From positions 114,530-178,529 of the forward strand of contig JBBIKW010000007.1 of the NCBI GenBank assembly GCA_037445225.1: DNA of 64,000 nucleotides. The letters run 5' to 3'. Source of the DNA: M3007 sp037445225. Lineage in GTDB: Bacteria; Bacteroidota; Bacteroidia; Chitinophagales; Saprospiraceae. The notes below the pieces were generated by a model. That model did not search any database and was not told where the DNA came from. It saw only the letters and a list, made by a program, of their open reading frames with translations. This document shows positions 7,831 through 16,960 of this stretch, piece by piece. Each line of letters opens with the position of its first letter. Positions within the stretch are counted from its first letter, which is position 1. Both the position numbers and the translations under genes were made by a program.

Positions 7831-10734
7831 GTGAATATGAAGCTACCCACCATACATACAGACGACCTGCGCCGCCGACTGTACGCCACCGATGCCTCCA
7901 TCTTTAGAGAACTGCCTGCTGGCGTGGCCTATCCGCGCGATGCGGAGGAGATCCAGGCCCTGGTCCAATGCGCTCGCCAACAAGGGCTATCGCTCATTCC
8001 TCGAGCAGCAGGCACCTCGTTGGCTGGGCAATGCGTAGGCAAGGGCATTGTCGTCGATGTGTCGCGCCACCTGACGCGCATCTTAGAAATCAACCCTGAC
8101 GAGGGCTGGGTACGCGTTGAGCCCGGCGTCATTCGCGACGAGCTCAACGCGGCGCTCAGGCCTTACGGCCTATTCTTTGCGCCCAACACCTCTACAGCCA
8201 ACCGGTGCATGATCGGCGGCATGGTGGGCAACAACTCTTGCGGGACCACCTCGCTGGTCTACGGGAGCACGCGCGACCACGTGCTGGCCTTGCGCACTGT
8301 GCTTAGCGATGGCTCCGAAGCCCTCTTCCAAGCGGTCTCTCCCGAGCAATTTGAAGCAAAGTGCCGCTTGGAGAGCTTGGAAGGTCGCGTCTATCGACAT
8401 ATTCGCGACACCCTTTCTCGGCCGGAGGTACAGGCGGAAATCCGAGCGGAATATCCGCGGCCCGACATTCACCGCCGCAACACCGGCTACGCCGTCGACC
8501 TGCTGCTGCGCTCCAACATCTTCACACCGGGCGGGCCGGACTTTAACTTTTGCGCGCTGCTGACCGGTTCAGAAGGGACATTGGCCATCGCCACCGAGAT
8601 AACGCTCCGCGCCGTGCCGCTGCCGGCACCCTGCGACGTGGTGCTGTGCGCCCACTTTGGCGACATGCAAGAGTGCCTACGCGCAGTAGTAGTGGCTGTT
8701 CAACACCGCCCTACCGCCTGCGAGCTGATGGATCACCTCATCTTGGATTGCGCGCGCGCCAACCGCGAGCAGGCGCGCAACAGCTTCTTTGTCGAAGGCA
8801 ATCCCGCTGCGGTGCTCATGATCGAATTCCGAGGGCACACCCCCGAAGAAGCGCACCGCCGCGCCCAGGAGCTCGTGGCAGATTTCCGCGCTCAAGGGCT
8901 TGGATACGCCTTTCCTATCGTGGCCGCTCCCCAATCGAAACGCGTGTGGGAATTGCGCAACGCGGGATTGGGCGTGCTCTCCAACATGCCCGGCGCAGCC
9001 AAGGGCATTCCTTGCATAGAGGATACCGCCGTGGCTGTATCCGACTTGCCCGACTATATCGCGGAATTTGAGCAAATGATGGCCCGCTTTGGGCAAAAAT
9101 CCGTCTACTACGCCCATGCTGGCGATGGCGAGCTGCACCTGCGCCCCATCCTCAACCTGAAAAAGACAGAAGACCGACAGCGCCTTCGGGAAATCGGCGA
9201 GGCGATGGCCCGCTTGGTCAAAAAATACCGCGGCTCCTTGAGCGGTGAACACGGCGATGGGCGCGTCCGAGCGGAATTTATCCCGCTCGTCTTAGGCCAA
9301 AAGAACTACGAACTGCTCCGCAGCATCAAGTATACGTGGGATCCCGACGGCATCTTCAACCCAGGCAAAATCGTGGATGCCCCACCCATGAACACGTCGC
9401 TGCGCTACGAGGCAGACCAACCAGATCGGCACTTCGACACGGCCTTATACTTTCCCGACGGCATCTTGCGGGCGGCAGAAAAGTGCAACGGCTCGGGCGA
9501 CTGCCGCCGCCTCGACTTTGCCGGCGGCACCATGTGCCCCAGCTATCGCGCTACCCGCGACGAAAAAGACAGCACCCGCGCGCGCGCCAACGCCCTGCGC
9601 GAATACCTGACGCGCAGCGAACGCCCAAACCCCTTTAGCCACGAAGAACTGTATGAGGTGATGGACTTATGCCTGTCGTGCAAGGCGTGCGCCTCCGAGT
9701 GCCCCTCTAACGTCGACATGGCGGCCATGAAGGCCGAGTTCTTGCACCAATACTATAAGACGCACGGCATCCCTTGGCGAGGCCGCCTCTTCGGCCACAT
9801 AGCGGACGTGTACCGAGTGGGCGCTGTAGTGCCTTCTCTTGCCAATTTCTTCCTGACCGATAGCCGGGTAGCACCGCTGGTCAAAAGGGCCTTGGCCATA
9901 GCTCCGCAGCGCAGCCTCCCGCCCATCCATCCCATCTCGCTGCGCCGCTGGTGGAGGAAAAACGGCGCTCACCTGCAGCCGCAAAGCCCTGAGAAAGGCC
10001 GCGTCTACCTCTTCTGCGACGAATTTACCAACTACACCGACACCGCTGTAGGCATAGACGCCGTCCATCTGTTGGTTCGGTTGGGCTATCGCGTCGAGTT
10101 GATCCCACACCCAGAGAGCAGCCGAGCTGCCATCTCGAAAGGACTGCTCTCATACGCCCGCCGAATTGCCGTAAAGCAAGTAGAATGTTTTCGGGAGCTC
10201 GTCGATGCCCAATGTCCGTTGATAGGATTGGAACCGTCGGCCATCCTGTCGTTTCGCGATGAATACCCGCGCTTGGTACCGCCCTCGCTTCGCTCAGCGG
10301 CCGAGCGGCTCGGCGAAAACGCGCTCCTATTGGAGGAATGGCTCTTTCGCGAGGCGCAAAAAGGCAATATTGGCCCTGACGACTTCACCGACCAGCCGCG
10401 CGCCATTTGGATACACGGGCACTGCCATCAGAAGGCTCTGTCCAGCATAGAGCCAACCGCCTGGGTGCTGGGCCTGCCCCGCGCACACACTGTCTCCATC
10501 CTTCCTTCGGGGTGCTGCGGCATGGCGGGCTCATTCGGGTACGAACAAGAACACTACTCGCTGAGCATGCGGATAGGCGAACTCACCCTGCTGCCTGCGG
10601 TTCGCGATCTTCCGGCCGAAGCTACCCTCGTCGCGCCAGGCACCAGCTGCCGCCATCAAATCCTGGACGGCACCGGACGCCGCGCGCTGCATCCGGCTCA
10701 GGTACTCAAAGCAGCCCTCCGCAGCGCACCGTAG
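7831..10734 (+). CDS. FAD-linked oxidase/Fe-S fusion protein (D-lactate or glycolate dehydrogenase-like, GlcD-GlpC type)
   Basis: This 967-residue fusion oxidises a 2-hydroxy acid such as D-lactate or glycolate and passes electrons through Fe-S clusters to the quinone pool. An FAD_binding_4 domain (residues about 30-180, with RAAGTSLAGQCVGKG and GMVGNNSCGTTS) is followed by an FAD-oxidase C domain with YYAHAGDGELHLRP and SGEHGDGR. Two cysteine clusters follow (CNGSGDCR with MCPSY, then CLSCKACASECPS). At the end is a CCG-type domain with HGHCHQKAL and SGCCGMAGSFG. GTG 7831 and ATG 7837 are both possible starts. It follows mobA by 21 bp but is functionally separate. The exact substrate cannot be read from sequence. 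Confidence 0.88.
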   Translation: MNMKLPTIHTDDLRRRLYATDASIFRELPAGVAYPRDAEEIQALVQCARQQGLSLIPRAAGTSLAGQCVGKGIVVDVSRHLTRILEINPDEGWVRVEPGVIRDELNAALRPYGLFFAPNTSTANRCMIGGMVGNNSCGTTSLVYGSTRDHVLALRTVLSDGSEALFQAVSPEQFEAKCRLESLEGRVYRHIRDTLSRPEVQAEIRAEYPRPDIHRRNTGYAVDLLLRSNIFTPGGPDFNFCALLTGSEGTLAIATEITLRAVPLPAPCDVVLCAHFGDMQECLRAVVVAVQHRPTACELMDHLILDCARANREQARNSFFVEGNPAAVLMIEFRGHTPEEAHRRAQELVADFRAQGLGYAFPIVAAPQSKRVWELRNAGLGVLSNMPGAAKGIPCIEDTAVAVSDLPDYIAEFEQMMARFGQKSVYYAHAGDGELHLRPILNLKKTEDRQRLREIGEAMARLVKKYRGSLSGEHGDGRVRAEFIPLVLGQKNYELLRSIKYTWDPDGIFNPGKIVDAPPMNTSLRYEADQPDRHFDTALYFPDGILRAAEKCNGSGDCRRLDFAGGTMCPSYRATRDEKDSTRARANALREYLTRSERPNPFSHEELYEVMDLCLSCKACASECPSNVDMAAMKAEFLHQYYKTHGIPWRGRLFGHIADVYRVGAVVPSLANFFLTDSRVAPLVKRALAIAPQRSLPPIHPISLRRWWRKNGAHLQPQSPEKGRVYLFCDEFTNYTDTAVGIDAVHLLVRLGYRVELIPHPESSRAAISKGLLSYARRIAVKQVECFRELVDAQCPLIGLEPSAILSFRDEYPRLVPPSLRSAAERLGENALLLEEWLFREAQKGNIGPDDFTDQPRAIWIHGHCHQKALSSIEPTAWVLGLPRAHTVSILPSGCCGMAGSFGYEQEHYSLSMRIGELTLLPAVRDLPAEATLVAPGTSCRHQILDGTGRRALHPAQVLKAALRSAP

Positions 10735-10892
10735 CCCTTATCACCGCATTCGCTCGCTAAGCGCTCTACGCACCGCTGTGCCAAACGCACCCTTTGAAGT
10801 CCACATTTTTCCCTCCATAAAAAAAGTTGGGCCATTTTAAGCCTTATTATCAAGGCGTTATCAAAAAAATTTGAACAAAGTGTAAGGATAAC

Positions 10893-10923
10893 TTGTCCGA
10901 GCAAACAGGGCGCCTTACCTTTG
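10893..10923 (+). promoter_or_regulatory. Promoter of the rplM-rpsI-rpsB-tsf operon
   Basis: TACCTTTG at 10916-10923 is a perfect TAnnTTTG -7 box. A TTG at 10893-10895 sits 20 bases upstream, the expected Bacteroidota -33 spacing. The box is followed by CAGC. Confidence 0.7.
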
Positions 10924-10986
10924 CAGCCGTTTTTAAAAAGCGCCTGCTTTAGAGGCGTCATTTGTCAATTTAAGAAAAAGATAAAC

Positions 10987-11433
10987 ATGGATACGCTGAG
11001 TTATCGGACCAAATCCGTCAGCAAAGAGGAAGCGGAACACCGGTGGTACGTCATCGATGCGGAGAACCAGGTGGTAGGGCGTCTTTGCAGCCGTATTGCC
11101 AGCATCTTGCGAGGCAAGCATAAGCCGACGTATACGCCTCATGCCGACACGGGCGATTACGTAATCGTCATCAACGCAGAAAAGGTGCGCTTTACGGGCA
11201 AGAAGTGGGAACAGAAGATGTACAAAGATTTCTCCCATTGGCCCGGTGGTCAAAAGTTAACCCCCGCAGAGCTGATGTTGGAGAAAGACCCGCGCCGCAT
11301 CGTGGAGCGCGCTGTGCGCGGTATGCTGCCCAAGAACAAGCTGGGTCGCCAAATTTTTAAGCGCCTATTTGTATATGTCGGCTCCAACCACAAGCACGAA
11401 GCGCAAAAGCCTGAACCCCTCTCCTTTCATTAA
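10987..11433 (+). CDS. rplM: 50S ribosomal protein L13
   Basis: This 148-residue early-assembly protein of the large subunit binds 23S rRNA. The N-terminus WYVIDAENQVVGRLCSRIAS and the segment GDYVIVINAEKVRFTGKK are the L13 core. RAVRGMLPKNKLGRQIFKRL is the conserved C-terminal helix region. ATG 10987 is chosen because the frame upstream to 10921 runs into the promoter. It is first in the operon, with rpsI 40 bp downstream. The loop after KMYKDFSHWPGGQK departs from the common YRHSG form but is compatible with Bacteroidota L13. Confidence 0.97.
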   Translation: MDTLSYRTKSVSKEEAEHRWYVIDAENQVVGRLCSRIASILRGKHKPTYTPHADTGDYVIVINAEKVRFTGKKWEQKMYKDFSHWPGGQKLTPAELMLEKDPRRIVERAVRGMLPKNKLGRQIFKRLFVYVGSNHKHEAQKPEPLSFH

Positions 11434-11473
11434 GCGCAATTCCTAACCCTTTACTCACTCGCTGAATACGCGT

Positions 11474-11860
11474 ATGGAAATCATAAATGCTGTAGGGCGC
11501 CGTAAGACTGCCGTCGCCCGCGTATATTTGAAGCAGGGAAGTGGTAATATCCTTGTGAACAATAAGGACTATCGAGAGTATTTCCCTCAAATACACGTCC
11601 AACACAACATCATTGACCCCTTTACCGTAGCAGGGTTAGAACCCGCCTTCGACATTAAAGTCAATGTGCGCGGAGGGGGGTTCAAGGGGCAGGCCGAAGC
11701 GATCCGCATGGCCATCAGCCGTGCCTTAGTCAAGCTGAACGAAGAGTACAAAAAGCCGCTGAAGGAACACAAGTTCCTCACGCGCGACAGCCGCATGGTG
11801 GAGCGCAAGAAATACGGTCGCCCCAAAGCGCGCAAACGCTTCCAGTTCTCCAAACGCTAA
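11474..11860 (+). CDS. rpsI: 30S ribosomal protein S9
   Basis: This 128-residue small-subunit protein has a long basic tail that reaches the P-site. The N-terminus has AVGRRKTAVARVYLKQGSG, the central part has GGFKGQAEAIRMAISRALVK, and the protein ends with the characteristic RPKARKRFQFSKR. ATG 11474 gives the normal family length. It lies 40 bp after rplM and 20 bp before rpsB in one transcript, the common Bacteroidota order. Confidence 0.98.
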   Translation: MEIINAVGRRKTAVARVYLKQGSGNILVNNKDYREYFPQIHVQHNIIDPFTVAGLEPAFDIKVNVRGGGFKGQAEAIRMAISRALVKLNEEYKKPLKEHKFLTRDSRMVERKKYGRPKARKRFQFSKR

Positions 11861-11880
11861 CCCTTCCATCTCGACCATAT

Positions 11881-12606
11881 ATGCAGAAGCCTACTTATAA
11901 AGAGTTGCTCGAAGCGGGGTGCCACTTTGGCCACTTGCGCAAGAAGTGGAACCCCAAGATGACGCCCTACATCTTCATGGAACACAAGGGCGTGCACATC
12001 ATCGATCTGAATCGGACAGCAGAATGCTTGGAGCGCGCCGCCCACGCGCTGCGGATTATGGCTAAAAACGGCAAGAAGATCTTATTCGTAGCTACTAAGA
12101 AGCAGGCGCGCGAAATTGTGCAAAAGGCGGCCGAGAGCGTAGGCATGCCCTACGTGACGGAGCGCTGGCTGGGCGGCATGATGACCAACTTCATGACCAT
12201 CCGCAAGTCCATCAAAAAGATGCAAAGCATCGAGCGCATGCTGGCTGACACGACGCTCACCAGTATCACTAAAAAGGAACGCCTCACCTTAGCACGCGAG
12301 CACGCTAAGCTCAGCAAACAACTGGGCGGAGTGGTCAACCTCAACCGCCTCCCCTCCGCTGTATACATCGTGGATATCCACCACGAGCACATCGCCTTGG
12401 CTGAAGCGCGCAAACTTGGCATCAAAACTATTGGCATCGTGGATACCAACTCCGACCCAACGCAGGTCGACTTCCCCATCCCGAGCAATGACGACGCCTC
12501 TAAGGCTATTGCCTTCATCACCAACTACCTGACGGAGGCCATCCGCGAAGGGCTGCAGGAGCGCCAAACCAACACTGTAGAGGAAGCGGAAGGCGCTGAA
12601 GCATAA
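11881..12606 (+). CDS. rpsB: 30S ribosomal protein S2
   Basis: This 241-residue small-subunit protein binds 16S rRNA and contacts S1. Hallmarks are the start YKELLEAGCHFGH, then KMTPYIFMEHKGVHIIDLN, RWLGGMMTNFMTIRKSI and the C-terminal GIVDTNSDPTQVDFPIPSND. An acidic tail (VEEAEGAEA) follows, as in many homologues. The start ATG 11881 is unambiguous. It sits between rpsI and tsf. The rpsB-tsf pairing is nearly universal in bacteria. Confidence 0.98.
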   Translation: MQKPTYKELLEAGCHFGHLRKKWNPKMTPYIFMEHKGVHIIDLNRTAECLERAAHALRIMAKNGKKILFVATKKQAREIVQKAAESVGMPYVTERWLGGMMTNFMTIRKSIKKMQSIERMLADTTLTSITKKERLTLAREHAKLSKQLGGVVNLNRLPSAVYIVDIHHEHIALAEARKLGIKTIGIVDTNSDPTQVDFPIPSNDDASKAIAFITNYLTEAIREGLQERQTNTVEEAEGAEA

Positions 12607-12664
12607 GATGCAGGATGCATCTGGCCCGAGCAACAACACAGCTGACCAACATAAATCTTTGACA

Positions 12665-13495
12665 ATGTCTGATGTAAAAGTTTCCACTGCCGACATTCAG
12701 AAACTCCGCGAGATGACCGGTGCGGGCATGATGGACTGCAAAAAAGCCCTCACCGAGGCCAACGGAGATTTTCAGGAAGCCATAGACCTTCTGCGCAAAA
12801 AGGGCATCGCTAAGGCGGCTAAGCGCGAAGACCGCGAGGCCAAGGAAGGCGTAGTCGTCGCGCTCAGCAGCACAGATCAAACGCGCGGAGTCATTATCGC
12901 GCTCAACTGCGAAACCGACTTTGTAGCGCGCAACGAAGGCTATGTTGCCGTTGCCCGCAAGATGGCAGAAATCGCGCTGGAGCAGTTTCCCGATACCTTA
13001 GAGCAATTGCTCGAGTTGCCCTACGAAGGCTCGGTGAGTATCCGCGAAAAAGTGGGCGAACAAAACGGCGTCATTGGGGAGAAAATCGAGTTGGGCCGCT
13101 ACGAGCGCCTCGAGGGCGCCTGTGTGGTGACCTACAACCACTCTAACAACAAGCGCTCGGTATTGCTTGCCCTCAACAAGCCCGGCTTTGAAGAGGTAGG
13201 CCGCAACCTGGCTATGCAAGTGGCCGCCCTCAACCCCGTCTCGGTAGGCAAACACGATATCGATCCGAAGATCGTCGAAAAAGAAATCGAGATCGGAAAA
13301 GAGTTGGCTCGCAACGAAGGCAAGCCCGAAGAGATGTTAGAGAAGATCGCCTTAGGCCGACTGAACAAATTCTTCCAGGAAAATACGCTCTTGGGCCAGA
13401 AGTACGTGAAAAATCAAGAGCAAACGGTAGAACAATACCTCAAGAGTGCGGACAAAGATCTCACGGTTACGGGTTTTAAGATCGTCGCGCTCTAA
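12665..13495 (+). CDS. tsf: Translation elongation factor Ts
   Basis: This 276-residue factor catalyses GDP/GTP exchange on EF-Tu. The N-terminal UBA-like domain contains LREMTGAGMMDCKKALTE. Two dimerisation subdomains follow, with ALNCETDFVARNEGYVA and ALNPVSVGKHDIDP, and the end is ANKDLTV-like (SADKDLTVTGFKIVAL). ATG 12665 is chosen over the in-frame ATG at 12608 because homologues begin just before the UBA domain; the 57 bases between are probably leader. It is last in the operon and is followed by a strong terminator hairpin. Confidence 0.97.
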   Translation: MSDVKVSTADIQKLREMTGAGMMDCKKALTEANGDFQEAIDLLRKKGIAKAAKREDREAKEGVVVALSSTDQTRGVIIALNCETDFVARNEGYVAVARKMAEIALEQFPDTLEQLLELPYEGSVSIREKVGEQNGVIGEKIELGRYERLEGACVVTYNHSNNKRSVLLALNKPGFEEVGRNLAMQVAALNPVSVGKHDIDPKIVEKEIEIGKELARNEGKPEEMLEKIALGRLNKFFQENTLLGQKYVKNQEQTVEQYLKSADKDLTVTGFKIVAL

Positions 13496-13530
13496 AGTCG
13501 TTGGGCTACGTCGCCTTTCTGTAGCAGGAT

Positions 13531-13582
13531 GTGCCTCTGCATTGCCGCCCTATCGGCATCGATGCAGAGGCGCTTTGCTTTT
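13531..13582 (+). terminator. Rho-independent-type terminator after tsf
   Basis: The arms GTGCCTCTGCAT (13531-13542) and ATGCAGAGGCGC (13562-13573) form a 12-bp stem with one G:T pair and a 19-base loop. A T-rich stretch (TTTGCTTTT) follows at 13574-13582. Confidence 0.75.
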
Positions 13583-13645
13583 ACGCCGGTAAAATATCGG
13601 CCAAAGATGAACCGTTGCCCTTACATTCGCATTTTAAACAGCGCC

Positions 13646-15082
13646 ATGAAACTTGGTAGGTGGATGGGAACGGTCGCTGCGTTGGGCGCTTTCGCTGCGC
13701 CTTTTGTGCAGGCGCAAAACCAACGCATCCTTGTTTCAGAGGCTCTTGCGCTGCGCGACGATTACGGCTACGAAATCATTGGGCGCATGCGCGATCGCAT
13801 CCTGCTGTTTCGAGACAGGGCCAATGGCTTTGAAATACAAGCTTTCGACAATGCCTTGCGCCTTTCCTGGAGTCGCGAGCTGGAAGATTTGAGCAAAGAC
13901 GGCACCCAGATCTTAGCCACGGTGGGCACGCCCGACGCTTTTGCTGTCCTCTTCAAGCAACGCTACCGCGGTGTCGCCTATCTGCGCGCATACAAGTACG
14001 ATGCCGGTGCAACGCGCATCGACAGCGCTACGCTGAAAACTTACGGCGAAGGAGTATTTACTGCCCCCCAAATAGAGATGGTGCGCAGTGAAGACCGGAA
14101 TATCTTCGTGGCTATCAACTCCTCTGAACGCAACCGCATCGAGGCCACATGCTTTCGGCTCGACCGCCTCGAAGTCCTCTGGGATAAGGTCTTGCTCCTC
14201 AACGATGCTTACCAAGACATTAGCCTCCGCAACATGGAGGTGAGTAATAGTGGCGATTTCTTTATCATCACCGAGTGGAACAATCGGCGCAATCGGCTAA
14301 GTACGCACGAGTACCAGGTGCTCTGCGTACACGCCGACACTACGCGGCTCCTTCGTGTGCCCTTGCCCGACTTTCTGACCGTAGATGCCCGATTTGTCTT
14401 CGACAATTACAATCGAGCACTAGTGGGTGCCGGCTTTTACGCCGAGCGCACCCGAGACCGCGCCAACGGCGTCTTCTACGTCCGCATCCCGCTGAACGGC
14501 GAATCCACGATACGCTACGAGTCGTTTTCTGATCGAGTAATATCGGTACTGCGCCGCAAAGACGTCACCGATGACACGCGCGGCATTCTCAACGTCGTCG
14601 TGCGGCAGCTGGTGCTGCGACAGGATGGCGGTGTGCTCATTGCAGCCGAACTGTACCATGAAGTGCAGCGCGGCTCCTTAGCAGGGCGCGGCATATGGCG
14701 CGACGGCATGCGCTTGGTAGTTGACTACTACTGCGACGACGTGCTGCTGGTCACCATGAATCCCGATGGCTCAGCGCATTGGATGACCGTCCTGCACAAA
14801 AAGCAGTATTCTCAAGATGACGAGGCCACCTTTTCTTCTTTCTGCTTGGTGCGCTCGCCGGAGAAAATATACTTTCTCTTCAACGATGAGGTCAAGTACG
14901 AAAACACCTGTAGCGAGTACATCGTTTCGGCCTTGGGCGACGTCGACCGAAATAGTTTGCTGAACACCTACGGGAAAAACCTGCGCTTGCGTTTTCGCGA
15001 CGCCCTTCAAATTAGCGCCAATGAATGCATCGTGCCCTCCGAATTTCGCAATAAGCTTCGGCTGGTGCTCATCCGATTTTAG
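13646..15082 (+). CDS. Secreted protein of unknown function
   Basis: This 478-residue protein has a Sec signal (MKLGRWMGTVAALGAFAAPF, cleavage near VQAQ), so ATG 13646 is preferred over upstream in-frame starts. The mature part is rich in beta-strand-like segments with recurring hydrophobic-charged alternation. Examples are FEIQAFDNALRLSWSRELED and FIITEWNNRRNRLSTHEYQV. This pattern suits a WD40/propeller-like fold of the kind in uncharacterised Bacteroidota envelope proteins, but I recognise no family. It has a weak -7 box (TACATTCG, 13622-13629). thiL follows within 18 bp in the same direction, possibly by read-through. Function is unknown. Confidence 0.7.
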   Translation: MKLGRWMGTVAALGAFAAPFVQAQNQRILVSEALALRDDYGYEIIGRMRDRILLFRDRANGFEIQAFDNALRLSWSRELEDLSKDGTQILATVGTPDAFAVLFKQRYRGVAYLRAYKYDAGATRIDSATLKTYGEGVFTAPQIEMVRSEDRNIFVAINSSERNRIEATCFRLDRLEVLWDKVLLLNDAYQDISLRNMEVSNSGDFFIITEWNNRRNRLSTHEYQVLCVHADTTRLLRVPLPDFLTVDARFVFDNYNRALVGAGFYAERTRDRANGVFYVRIPLNGESTIRYESFSDRVISVLRRKDVTDDTRGILNVVVRQLVLRQDGGVLIAAELYHEVQRGSLAGRGIWRDGMRLVVDYYCDDVLLVTMNPDGSAHWMTVLHKKQYSQDDEATFSSFCLVRSPEKIYFLFNDEVKYENTCSEYIVSALGDVDRNSLLNTYGKNLRLRFRDALQISANECIVPSEFRNKLRLVLIRF

Positions 15083-15100
15083 CCTTTGAAAAGAAAAGCG

Positions 15101-16117
15101 ATGACCGACGTAAATACCTTAGGCGAGTTTGGCCTCATCGAACACCTGACAAAACCCTTCCAGACGCGGCATGTCGAAACGATAAAAGGCGTGGGCGACG
15201 ATGCGGCCGTCATCGACAACGGAACCTACTGTACACTCGTCAGCACCGACATGCTGGTAGAGGGCATCCACTTCGACTTGGCCTATACGCCGCTTAAGCA
15301 CTTGGGCTACAAGGCCGTCGTAGTCAACCTCTCTGACATCTACGCTATGAATGGCCATCCCAAACAAGTGTTGGTCTCGATTGCCATTTCCAGCAAGTAC
15401 ACGGTAGAGGCGTTAGAGGAGCTGTATGCCGGCATTCGCGCTGCCTGTGAGGCGTATGAGGTGGACTTGGTAGGAGGCGACACTACCTCTTCGCCTAAGG
15501 GGATGACCATCAGCGTCACCGCCATAGGGCAAGGCCAAAAAGAGCGGATCACCTATCGCCACGGAGCGCGGCCCGGCGACCTCATCTGCATCACCGGCGA
15601 CGTAGGCGCTGCTTATTTGGGGCTGCAAATCCTCGAGCGCGAAAAACGCCTCTGGCAGGAAAACCCCTCCCTCCAACCCGATTTAGAGGGACAAGCCTAC
15701 CTTATCGGACGCCAGTTGAAGCCCGAAGCGCGCCGCGACATGATTGAAGCGTTTCAAAAAAACGACCTCATCCCTACCTCGATGATCGACATCTCCGATG
15801 GGTTGGCCTCTGAGCTCTTTCACCTCTGCAAACAAAGCGGCACCGGCGCCCTCATCGAAGAAAGTGGCGTGCCCATCCACCCAGAAGCCCAACTGATGGC
15901 CATCAAGTTCCGCCTCGACCCCATCACCTGTGCCCTTAGCGGCGGAGAAGACTACGAACTCCTCTTCACTATTCGCCCCAAAGACGTCGACAAGATTCGC
16001 TTCTTGCCCGACATCTACATCGCCGGAGAGATGCTCGAACCTGATGCTGGCATCCGACTGAGCACTAAGGGCGGCAAGCTGCACGACATTAAGGCGCAAG
16101 GGTGGCGCCACTTTTGA
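15101..16117 (+). CDS. thiL: Thiamine-monophosphate kinase
   Basis: This 338-residue enzyme phosphorylates thiamine phosphate to thiamine pyrophosphate with ATP, the final step of the de novo pathway. Family marks are EFGLIEHL near the N-terminus, the Mg/ATP loop GVGDDAAVI, STDMLVEGIHFDL, and the central VGGDTTSSPKG. The later part has MIDISDGLASELFHLC and CALSGGEDYELLFT. The Asp-rich motifs bind metal. ATG 15101 is preferred over the TTG at 15086. It is followed immediately by a lipoprotein gene. No TPP riboswitch is visible upstream. Confidence 0.95.
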   Translation: MTDVNTLGEFGLIEHLTKPFQTRHVETIKGVGDDAAVIDNGTYCTLVSTDMLVEGIHFDLAYTPLKHLGYKAVVVNLSDIYAMNGHPKQVLVSIAISSKYTVEALEELYAGIRAACEAYEVDLVGGDTTSSPKGMTISVTAIGQGQKERITYRHGARPGDLICITGDVGAAYLGLQILEREKRLWQENPSLQPDLEGQAYLIGRQLKPEARRDMIEAFQKNDLIPTSMIDISDGLASELFHLCKQSGTGALIEESGVPIHPEAQLMAIKFRLDPITCALSGGEDYELLFTIRPKDVDKIRFLPDIYIAGEMLEPDAGIRLSTKGGKLHDIKAQGWRHF

Positions 16118-16179
16118 GCCGCCTGACTCCCCAAACAGCATTGCCTTTCTTCAAGCAACCTCGCTTCCAAACACCATCT

Positions 16180-16950
16180 ATGCATCGCCACACTGCCCTC
16201 GCATTTCTGGCAATAGCTCTGGGCGTCGGCCTCAGCTTCTGCACCGACCAGTCCCGAAGCATTCGCACTTACTACTTTCCGGTAGAAGACCTTGTCGCCG
16301 GCAAAGTGTATGCCTACAAGGCCGAAGTAGGCGACACCACCGAACGGCGCTACTGGTACTACCGCACCTTCGTGCGCGACAGCGGGCTCTTTCTCACAGG
16401 AGTGCAATACGACCGATTTTTCCAGATAAATCAGATCGTCCGCGAGAAGATAGAGCCCAGCGGCGCCATTGCCCGTCAGGTACTGCTCTACGAGATAGAC
16501 ACGGCCGTACAGAAATTGGCGCCGGTGGAAACTGTTATCGAGTCGGATGACCTGTTCCCCTTTACGGTGCGCGACTCCTTAGGGGTCTTTCTGTACCGCC
16601 TCATGTATCGCCCTCCCGGTGACAGCAGCGCGGAGATCTACCTCATTCGCAATCGGCGCTATTTGGGCGAGGGGCCGGCGTTCACCTTTCAAGGCAAGAC
16701 CTATCCGACCATCCGCTTCGGCCTGCGCGAGGCCGTTGGTCACCGCTCAGAGGGCGAAGCAGAAGTGGAAGGCAGCGGCGAGGAATGGTACGCCGAAGGG
16801 TTGGGGTTGGTATATTTCTGCAAAACGTTCGGACAACAAAACCCTATCCAGATAGCCTTCCGCCTGCACGAGATACTGTCCATGAAGGAGTTAGAGCAGC
16901 GAGCCGCGCATTTCTTTGAAGGAGGAGGCGAAGAAAAACACAGCCATTGA
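16180..16950 (+). CDS. Lipoprotein of unknown function
   Basis: This 256-residue protein has a lipoprotein signal ending in GVGLSFC (Cys at about residue 21), so it is predicted to be anchored in a membrane on the periplasmic side. The mature part has many Tyr/Arg-rich beta-type segments (YWYYRTF, RQVLLYEIDTAVQ) and a charged C-terminus ending in a His/Lys tail. ATG 16180 is chosen because the lipobox then falls at the usual distance; the upstream frame overlaps the end of thiL. It may be co-transcribed with thiL. It is convergent with rnd, leaving 10 bp. No family is recognised. Confidence 0.75.
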   Translation: MHRHTALAFLAIALGVGLSFCTDQSRSIRTYYFPVEDLVAGKVYAYKAEVGDTTERRYWYYRTFVRDSGLFLTGVQYDRFFQINQIVREKIEPSGAIARQVLLYEIDTAVQKLAPVETVIESDDLFPFTVRDSLGVFLYRLMYRPPGDSSAEIYLIRNRRYLGEGPAFTFQGKTYPTIRFGLREAVGHRSEGEAEVEGSGEEWYAEGLGLVYFCKTFGQQNPIQIAFRLHEILSMKELEQRAAHFFEGGGEEKHSH

Positions 16951-16960
16951 ACTGCCTTGT